Of a stretch of 7,414 nt of DNA, positions 1-7,414 are shown piece after piece. The position numbers and the translations under genes are program-made. Source of the stretch: Planctomycetota bacterium (GTDB taxonomy: Bacteria; Planctomycetota; UBA1135; UBA2386); contig CANGSN010000141.1 in assembly GCA_947455805.1 (NCBI GenBank), positions 1-7,414 of the forward strand, in the 5' to 3' direction. The stretch's first letter is position 1. Each line of letters starts with the position of its first letter. Below the pieces are notes generated by a model. That model was not told the DNA's origin. It made no database searches and saw nothing but the letters and a program-made list of their open reading frames with translations.

Positions 1-347
1 CGCACCAGGTGGTCGTGTTCGCGCCGCGCGCGGTCGCCGCGCAGCAGGTCGCGCGCCCGGTCGGCGAAGCGATCGGGGCGGAACACCTTGGCGTGCACCG
101 GAACGCCGGCGATCGCGCCGCGCAGCACGAGGCGCACGGTTCGCTCCTTGACGACTTCGAAACCGTGGTCGATCCAGGCCCGCACGTCTTCGCCGAGCAG
201 TTCGCGCAGCGCGCCGGCGATTGCCGGTGCCGCCGTCGCGCGCGCACGGCCGTGCTCGACTGCAACTGCCTGGCTGCCTGGTGCGACGGCGGCTGCGACG
301 GATTGCGGCAACGGGTCGTTGCCCGGCGTCGAGGGATGCGGAACCAT
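1..347 (-). CDS. Lipopolysaccharide kinase, WaaP/Kdo-kinase family (partial, C-terminus outside window)
   Basis: Only the first 115 residues are visible; the reading frame is open to the left edge. Residues 1-42 are a low-complexity Ala/Pro/Val-rich leader. From about residue 45 the protein looks like the N-lobe of the WaaP/Kdo kinase family (protein-kinase fold): strands around 64-90, with AKVFR at 86-90 giving Lys87 as the probable ATP-binding lysine. A basic segment follows (RFADRARDLLRGDRARRE, 93-110), resembling the 'DLFRGSRARRE' stretch common after that lysine in this family. Known members phosphorylate heptose or Kdo in the lipopolysaccharide core at the cytoplasmic face of the inner membrane; the substrate here is not known. 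The ATG at 345-347 has no clear Shine-Dalgarno, and a TTG at codon 13 is an alternative start. It lies divergent to the lptF-like gene, which supports an envelope role. The catalytic loop is outside the window, so activity cannot be judged. Confidence 0.72.
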   Translation of the reverse strand, partial: MVPHPSTPGNDPLPQSVAAAVAPGSQAVAVEHGRARATAAPAIAGALRELLGEDVRAWIDHGFEVVKERTVRLVLRGAIAGVPVHAKVFRPDRFADRARDLLRGDRARREHDHLV

Positions 348-351
348 GGAG
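348..351 (+). promoter_or_regulatory. Ribosome binding site of the lptF-like gene
   Basis: GGAG lies 7 bases before the ATG at 359. It supports 359 as the start rather than the longer in-frame extension back to 221, whose Arg/Pro-rich translation lacks any resemblance to the family. A GTG at 356 is also in frame but too close to this site. Confidence 0.55.
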
Positions 352-358
352 CGGCGTG

Positions 359-1423
359 ATGTGGCGGCTGCACCGATACTACCTGAGAGAACTGGCGGTC
401 AACGCATCCGTCACGTTCCTCGTGTTGTTCGCGATCGCGCTGGTGTCGTTCATCTACCGCGGCATCCAGCGCGCGGCCGGCGGCACGCTGACGGACGCGC
501 TGGTCATCACGGTGCTGTTCGCGCTCGACTCGATGCAGCACCTGCTGACGATCTCGTTCCTGCTGGCGACGGTGATGACCTACACGCGCGCCGCGCAGGA
601 CCGGGAACTGGTGGCGATCCGCGCCGCCGGCATCTCGCCGCGCGTGCCGATGACCGCGGCGCTGCTGCTCGGCACGTTCCTGTCGTTCGGCGCGTCGCTG
701 GCGATGCACTACGTGATCCCGTGGGTGCACTACCACAAGTACCACGTCGTCGCCGACGTGATGCGCAACGTCATCCTGAACCTGCGCCTGGGCACCGACC
801 GCATCAAGCTGCTCGACACCGGGTTCGTGATGACCTACCGCGAGCAGGAGGCCGGTGCCTACCGCGACTGCCGCATCTACTGCCCGCGCCAGCTGCAGGG
901 CATGGAGTCGCCGATCCTGTTCGTCGACAAGGTCACGATCCCGGAGTTCCAGGAGGACGACGTGATGATCTCGATCGTGCTGACCGGCGTGCGCGATCCG
1001 ATCGGCGGCGGCCACAACCGCGAGGACATCGTGTTCTCGGTGCCGGCGGACGACATCGGCAACCGCAACCGCCGCGCCGACGGCGACGCCGACCTGCGCT
1101 CCGACCAGCTGCTGGCCGAGGTGCTGCGCGACGTGCATCCCGAGCCGCACGCCGCGTGGATGACGCTGTTCCGTCGCTGCTGCGCTTCGCTGATGCCGGC
1201 CGTGCTGGGCCCGATCGGCTACGCCCTCGGCGAGCTGTCGCGCGAGCGCGGCCGCGTGTTCGCGCTGCTGCTGACGCTGGTGCCGCTGGTGCTGTTCTAC
1301 GTCGGCGACATGCTCGGCGTGCACGCCACGGTCGCGACCCGCAATCCGGTGTTCGGCTGGCTGCCGATGGTGCTGCTGGCGCTGTTCGGCGTGCCGGTGC
1401 TGCGGAGGGTGCTGCGGCGATGA
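359..1423 (+). CDS. lptF: LptF/LptG family permease (YjgP/YjgQ), first copy, LptF-like
   Basis: The 354-residue inner-membrane protein has the family layout of three N-terminal helices (about 14-33, 46-73, 98-120), a large periplasmic beta-rich domain (about 121-265) and three C-terminal helices (about 272-290, 299-318, 332-349). Between helices 2 and 3 sits the motif RELVAIRAAGIS (82-93). It matches the cytoplasmic coupling helix by which LptF and LptG contact the ATPase LptB. Known LptB2FG complexes extract lipopolysaccharide from the inner membrane and pass it to LptC and LptA. The start at 359 gives a natural N-terminus (MWRLHRYYLREL), as in homologues that open with a basic amphipathic helix. 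The stop overlaps the next start (ATGA at 1420-1423), indicating translational coupling. The LptF rather than LptG label rests on position (first of the pair, as in E. coli) and is tentative; family membership is firm. No lptB, lptC or lptA is in the window. Confidence 0.9.
   Translation: MWRLHRYYLRELAVNASVTFLVLFAIALVSFIYRGIQRAAGGTLTDALVITVLFALDSMQHLLTISFLLATVMTYTRAAQDRELVAIRAAGISPRVPMTAALLLGTFLSFGASLAMHYVIPWVHYHKYHVVADVMRNVILNLRLGTDRIKLLDTGFVMTYREQEAGAYRDCRIYCPRQLQGMESPILFVDKVTIPEFQEDDVMISIVLTGVRDPIGGGHNREDIVFSVPADDIGNRNRRADGDADLRSDQLLAEVLRDVHPEPHAAWMTLFRRCCASLMPAVLGPIGYALGELSRERGRVFALLLTLVPLVLFYVGDMLGVHATVATRNPVFGWLPMVLLALFGVPVLRRVLRR
1404..1409 (+). promoter_or_regulatory. Ribosome binding site of the lptG-like gene, inside lptF
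   Basis: GGAGGG ends 10 bases before the ATG at 1420 and lies within the last codons of lptF. It fixes the lptG start and rules out the longer in-frame opening, which runs back to 88 through lptF. Confidence 0.6.
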
Positions 1424-2547
1424 GCCTCCTCGACCGTTACGTCGGCCGCATCGCGCTGGGCGCGTTCCTGGCGGCGCTGCTGTTCTTCCTGTTCCTCGCG
1501 GTGCTGATGCACCTGCTGAACAACGTCGGCAAGTTCGCCAGCGGCGCCGAACAGGACGGCCTCGACTGGGGCGGGCTCGTGCTGGGCCTGCTGGGCTTCT
1601 ACGCCCGCATGGTGCCGGTGCTGATCACGACGGTGACGCCGTTCGCCGTGGTGACCGCGGCGATGTTCACCGTCGCGCGCCTGCAGCACGCCAACGAGGT
1701 GGTGCCGATGCTGTTCGTCGGCCGCAGCATCCGGCGCGTGCTGTTGCCGGTGCTGCTGCTCGGTGCCGGCGCCGGCGTCGGCATGGCCGCGTGCTGGGAA
1801 TGGGTGGTGCCGCACGTCGGCTCCGACATCGCCAGCGCGCAGGCGCGGCTGAAGCAGGGCAGCGACGAACAGAAGGCGCTGGTGCACGAGCGCGACGAGA
1901 ACGGCGAACGGCAGTACTTCTACGGGTGGAAGTTCCTGCCGCGCACGCGCACGATCGAGCGCGTCGCCCTGCTGGTGCAGGGTGACCTCGCCGCCGACTG
2001 CCAGCTGCTGTCGGCCGACAGCGCGCAGTGGGACGAACAACGTCGCGACTGGCGACTCGTCGGCGGTCGCTGCAGCCGGCCCGGTGGCGGCGGCAACCTG
2101 GCGCCGACGATCGACTACGCGCCGCGCGAGTGGCTCGAGCGCCCCGACCTGACTCCCGAGCTGCTGATGCAGCAGAGTCGCGACAGCATCGAGCCCGAGT
2201 TGCTGGGCTACAGCGAACTATGGCAGATGCTGGGCTTGCGCCCGAATCGCCCCGACATCCGCCTGGCGCTGCACCGGCACGTCACGCATCCGCTGTCGTG
2301 CCTGTTGCTGCTGCTGCTGACGCTGCCGCTGGCCGTCTACTACGAGCGCGGTACCCGCGTCGAGCGCCTGCTCGGTGCGATCGCCCTGTGCGCCGGCTAC
2401 CTGCTGCTCGACCTGATCTGCCAGAGCCTCGGCCAGCGCGTCGCGCCCGACGGCACCACGATGCTGCACCCGGTGGTGGCGGCGTGGACGCCGACGATCG
2501 TGTTCGGTTCGCTCGGCGCCGTGCTGTTCGGAGGCATGCGCACGTGA
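1420..2547 (+). CDS. lptG: LptF/LptG family permease (YjgP/YjgQ), second copy, LptG-like
   Basis: This 375-residue inner-membrane protein is the second half of the lipopolysaccharide-extracting permease pair. It opens with MSLLDRYVGR, close to the short amphipathic start typical of LptG. Membrane segments lie at about 11-33, 64-86 and 105-127, with a periplasmic domain at about 128-285 and further segments at 290-307, 316-336 and 352-371. The last carries the LHPVVAAWTPTIVF stretch, matching a conserved 'P..AAW.P...F' pattern of the family. The coupling-helix position between segments 2 and 3 reads HANEVVPMLFVGRS (90-103), keeping the Glu but replacing the usual 'ALRAAG' with a proline-containing variant, so the two subunits probably differ in their contact with LptB. 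A Leu run at about 294-299 is an ordinary CTG/TTG codon repeat. The start overlaps the lptF stop, and its own stop overlaps the next small gene. The G assignment rests mostly on gene order. Confidence 0.88.
   Translation: MSLLDRYVGRIALGAFLAALLFFLFLAVLMHLLNNVGKFASGAEQDGLDWGGLVLGLLGFYARMVPVLITTVTPFAVVTAAMFTVARLQHANEVVPMLFVGRSIRRVLLPVLLLGAGAGVGMAACWEWVVPHVGSDIASAQARLKQGSDEQKALVHERDENGERQYFYGWKFLPRTRTIERVALLVQGDLAADCQLLSADSAQWDEQRRDWRLVGGRCSRPGGGGNLAPTIDYAPREWLERPDLTPELLMQQSRDSIEPELLGYSELWQMLGLRPNRPDIRLALHRHVTHPLSCLLLLLLTLPLAVYYERGTRVERLLGAIALCAGYLLLDLICQSLGQRVAPDGTTMLHPVVAAWTPTIVFGSLGAVLFGGMRT
2530..2534 (+). promoter_or_regulatory. Ribosome binding site of the membrane microprotein, inside lptG
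   Basis: A perfect GGAGG core ends 9 bases before the GTG at 2544. It is the best-matched Shine-Dalgarno on the plus strand of the window and is the main reason to believe that the following 36-codon frame is translated. Confidence 0.6.
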
Positions 2548-2654
2548 GCACCCCCGAACGTCGCACCAACGGCATCTGGATCATCGTCTTCGCGCTGCTG
2601 TTCGTCGCCGCGTTCGGCGCCGTCATCGTGCTGGCCGTGCGCGGCCGCGGCTGA
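2544..2654 (+). CDS. Single-helix membrane microprotein coupled to lptFG (36 aa, function unknown)
   Basis: A GTG start overlaps the lptG stop (GTGA) and is preceded by a strong GGAGG 9 bases upstream. The product has 36 residues: a polar N-terminus with Arg6 and Arg7, one continuous hydrophobic helix at about 11-32 (IWIIVFALLF...), and a short basic tail (VRGRG). A small-residue patch (Ala22, Ala23, Gly25, Ala26) could pack against another helix. Positive charge on both ends leaves the topology open. I do not recognise a family. By position and coupling it may associate with the LptFG permease, perhaps as an accessory helix like the transmembrane segment that LptC inserts beside LptF and LptG; this is inference. 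The strand carries no cysteine lipobox, so it is not a small lipoprotein of the LptM type. The main alternative is a fortuitous frame, but the ribosome site, overlap and clean hydrophobic helix argue against that. Confidence 0.68.
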   Translation: MSTPERRTNGIWIIVFALLFVAAFGAVIVLAVRGRG

Positions 2655-2677
2655 ACCGCTCGGCCCTTCCTGGTGCC

Positions 2678-3670
2678 TCAGATCAGGTCGGAGTCGCCGA
2701 GCGTGTGGTACCAGTGCTCGGCGTAGAACTCGCGATCGTGCACGTCGAACGGGATCACCACCTGGAAGTAGCTGGTGCCGTAGACGAGGAAGCCCAGGCG
2801 TTGGAACTGCAGGAAGCGCGGGTCGCGGTGCTGGAACAGCGTCGCCAGCACGCTCGCCCCGGTCTCGCCGGCGCGGCGTTCGGCCGCCGCCACCAACGCC
2901 GCGGTCGCGTCGTGGTCGTCGCCCGGCACCAGCCAGTCGACGACGAAGAACGTGTTCGGCATGACGAAGTCGCGCCGCGTCAGCACGGCGACGCCGCGCA
3001 GCGCACCGCTGCGGCGGTCGCGGCACTCGAGCAGTTCGTACTGCGCGTCGTGCGCGTCGGCGTAGCGCCAGTTCAGGTACTTCGCATCGCGCACGCAGGC
3101 GAGCTTCGTCGTCCTGGCGAACGCGGCCCACAGTGTGTCGACGTCGGCGCCGAAGCGGGCGACGCTGCGCACCTCGAGGTCGCCCGACACCGCGCGCGGC
3201 GGCAGGCCACCGGGCGGCACCTCGCGGAACAGGAAGTCCCAGTCGCGGACCGCTTCGTAGCGCAGGTACTTCTGGCCGATGCGCCAGGTCGCGATCGGCC
3301 AGCCGTGGTGGAACGAGTTCTGGTCCGGGCCGTCGCCGCCCCAGCGTTCGTAGTGGGCGAGGGCGAGGTTGACGAACAGACCGGGCCGCGGGCCGGCGCG
3401 GCGGTGCTGCGGCAGCACCCACAGGTCGACGCACTGGCCCACCAGCCGCGGTTTGCCTTCGACCAGGAACGTCGCCGGCAGCGTCACGTAGGCGCCGACG
3501 ATGCCGTCGCGCTCGTGTTCGGCCACCATGGTGTGGACCTGGCCGGTCGGATTGTCGCGGAACTTCCACTGCCAGTGCGCCAACGAGCGCGGCGGGAAGA
3601 TCTGGTTGTGCCCGCGAAGGAGTCCGGCTTCGTCGCCGGGGCGGAAGGGGCGCAGCGTGGTCTCGCTCAT
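2678..3670 (-). CDS. GNAT-type acetyltransferase-like protein with two GNAT-like halves
   Basis: The 330-residue protein resembles two-lobed GNAT (acyl-CoA-dependent N-acyltransferase) proteins. The N-terminal lobe starts with LRPFRPGDEAGLL (6-18) and has HWQWKFRDNPTG at 32-43. Next comes VDLWVLPQHRRAGPRPG at 81-97, the place where acetyl-CoA pyrophosphate-binding motif A (usually R/Q-x-x-G-x-G/A) is expected. A linker rich in Trp and Tyr follows (WPIATWRIGQKYLRY, 123-137), then the second lobe with KYLNWRY at 196-202, a motif common in this subgroup. The motif A match is imperfect, so acyl transfer is likely but not certain. The substrate is unknown; relatives act on amino groups of sugars, peptides or metabolites. 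The start ATG at 3668-3670 has GAGGAA 3 bases upstream (short spacing). It is the last gene of the minus-strand cluster, 47 bases after mutS, so probably co-transcribed. No signal peptide or membrane segment is seen. Confidence 0.75.
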   Translation of the reverse strand: MSETTLRPFRPGDEAGLLRGHNQIFPPRSLAHWQWKFRDNPTGQVHTMVAEHERDGIVGAYVTLPATFLVEGKPRLVGQCVDLWVLPQHRRAGPRPGLFVNLALAHYERWGGDGPDQNSFHHGWPIATWRIGQKYLRYEAVRDWDFLFREVPPGGLPPRAVSGDLEVRSVARFGADVDTLWAAFARTTKLACVRDAKYLNWRYADAHDAQYELLECRDRRSGALRGVAVLTRRDFVMPNTFFVVDWLVPGDDHDATAALVAAAERRAGETGASVLATLFQHRDPRFLQFQRLGFLVYGTSYFQVVIPFDVHDREFYAEHWYHTLGDSDLI

Positions 3671-3717
3671 GGGTTCCTCGCGGGCAGGGCACCGTATCGG
3701 CTGCCGACCCGTCGCCG

Positions 3718-6314
<2,597 letters not shown>

Positions 6315-6318
<4 letters not shown>

Positions 6319-7414
6319 CGGGCGCCGGCTCCGAACGCCGGGGGCCGCGGGTTGGCGGCGCGCAGGCGAAGCGCTTCCTCGACCAGGATCGACGCCGCGG
6401 TCTCGGCGTCGTCGTGCGTGGTCATGCCGCTGAACGACAAGCGCACCACTTCGCGCGCGGCGGCACGGTCGAGGCCGATCGCCGCCAGCACCGGATTGTC
6501 GGCGGGCTTCTTCGCCTTCGCCGGCGTCTCCACGTGCTCGAGCGCCATGTCGTCGTGCGCGCCGTGGCACGCCGAGCCGATCGAGAACGCGACGCCGCGC
6601 GCATCGCAGCGCAGCATCAGCGTCTGGCCGTTGACTCCGGGCAGGCGCAGCGACAGCACGTGCGGCAGGTGACGATCCGGATGGCCGAGGCACTCGGCGT
6701 CCGGCAGTGCGGCGCGCACGCGGCCCAGCACGAGGTCGGCGAGGTCGCGCGTGTGTGCCTCGATGCGCGCCTGGTGGGTGAGGCAGTGCTCGGCGGCGAC
6801 GGCGAGGCCGACCGCGCCGGCGACGTTCTCGGTGCCACCGCGCAGGCCACCTTCCTGGCCGCCGGCCGGCAGCAGCGCGTGCACGTCGGCGGTGCTCGAC
6901 AGCGCCAGGAACCCAGCGCCACGCGGGCCGTGGAACTTGTGGCCGGAGACCGCGACCGAGTCGACGTCGAACGCGTCGAGGTCGAACGGCAGCTTGCCGT
7001 AGGTCTGCACGAGGTCGACGTGCACGTGCGCCTCGGGAGCGGCGCGGCGCACCAGTTCGACCAGTTCGTGCAGCTGGCACAGCGTGCCGAGCTCGTTGTG
7101 GCCGTACATCAGCGCGACCGTGCGCACGTCCTGGCCGAGTGCCTCGAACAGCGTCTCCGGCGCGAGGTCGCCGTGGCGCGTCACCGGCAGCACCGACACG
7201 TGGTGGCGCAGGCGCGACAGCAACGCCGTGCAGTTCAGCAGCGCCGGGTGGTCGGTCGCCGCCATCAGCACGCGGCCGGGCGAGCGCGCCAGCGCGCTGC
7301 CGACGACGCCGAGCTGGTCGGCTTCGCTGCCGCCGGAGGTGAACACGATGCGCGCGGCGCCGAGCGTGCCGCGCAGGAACTCGCGCGCATCGTCGAGGGC
7401 GCGGCGCGCGGCCG
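6315..7414 (-). CDS. Cysteine desulfurase / selenocysteine-lyase-like class V aminotransferase (partial, N-terminus outside window)
   Basis: The visible 365 residues are the C-terminal part of a pyridoxal-phosphate enzyme of the NifS/IscS class, which takes sulfur (or selenium) from cysteine (or selenocysteine) as an enzyme-bound persulfide for Fe-S clusters, tRNA thiolation or cofactors. About 45-50 N-terminal residues are missing. Seen in order: FTSGGSEAD, the ring-stacking His in ATDHPALL, GHNELGT (NNE in most relatives), VHVDLVQTYGKLPFDL with the cofactor Asp and Gln, and SGHKFHGPRG with the Schiff-base Lys at 6936-6938. Then come GGGTENVAG-like RGGTENVAG and SIGSACHG with the catalytic Cys at 6567-6569. 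The Cys-His pair and spacing style recall animal selenocysteine lyase more than IscS. A lysine-rich stretch after the Cys is longer than usual (see findings). The frame is open to the right edge; the GTG at 7344-7346 is an internal valine, not the start. The stop overlaps the mutS start. No iscU, sufE or other partner is seen. Confidence 0.9.

Noticed and set aside
376..402. Possible minus-strand promoter for the kinase (TTGACC, 15-base gap, TAGTAT)
   Set aside because: The gap is shorter than the usual 16-18 bases and the -10 match is 4 of 6; kept only as a remark in the divergent-start finding.
88..1419. In-frame upstream extension of the lptG-like gene over the whole lptF gene
   Set aside because: The translation before 1420 is Arg/Ala/Pro-rich and has no membrane segments, while the other frame encodes a clear LptF. 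The ATG at 1420 has a good ribosome site.
2298..2330. CTG/TTG-rich tandem-looking stretch in the lptG-like gene
   Set aside because: It encodes a leucine-rich transmembrane helix in frame; ordinary codon repetition, not a functional repeat array.
3682..3708. Possible hairpin (ggcag / ctgcc with a 13-base loop) between mutS and the GNAT-like gene
   Set aside because: Only 5 paired bases, no T-run on the minus strand, and the spacing suits an operon; not supported as a terminator.

Overview
The window is a densely packed, very GC-rich (by eye about 70%) stretch of bacterial chromosome, with almost no non-coding DNA. Seven protein genes can be supported. A WaaP/Kdo-type sugar kinase and two LptF/LptG permeases point to a diderm (outer-membrane) bacterium. 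The strong G/C third-position bias, the paired YjgP/YjgQ permeases and the GNAT and cysteine desulfurase variants would fit a high-GC lineage such as Planctomycetota, Acidobacteriota or Myxococcota. That placement is inference with low confidence; no rRNA or other marker is present to settle it.

Left part (1-2654), envelope genes: a lipopolysaccharide-type kinase runs off the left edge on the minus strand. Divergent from it, starting only 11 bases away, is a plus-strand cluster of lptF-like, lptG-like and a 36-residue single-helix membrane microprotein. Each downstream gene starts inside the stop codon of the previous one (ATGA, then GTGA) behind a good Shine-Dalgarno, so the three are probably one translationally coupled operon. 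LptF and LptG form the membrane part of the transporter that lifts lipopolysaccharide out of the inner membrane. The kinase would decorate the core of the same molecule.

Right part (2678-7414), minus strand: read in the direction of transcription, a cysteine desulfurase / selenocysteine-lyase-like enzyme (5' end outside the window) overlaps mutS by four bases (ATGA). mutS is followed after 47 bases by a GNAT-type acetyltransferase-like gene. The two transcription units converge with only 23 bases between them (2655-2677), and no convincing terminator is visible there.

No mobile element, tRNA, rRNA, CRISPR array or long repeat was found, and there is no gene-free stretch above 50 bases. Most of the window is conserved housekeeping and envelope biology. 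The items most worth a second look are the coupled microprotein behind lptG, the extra segment next to the catalytic cysteine of the desulfurase, the desulfurase-mutS translational coupling, and the very tight divergent start region.
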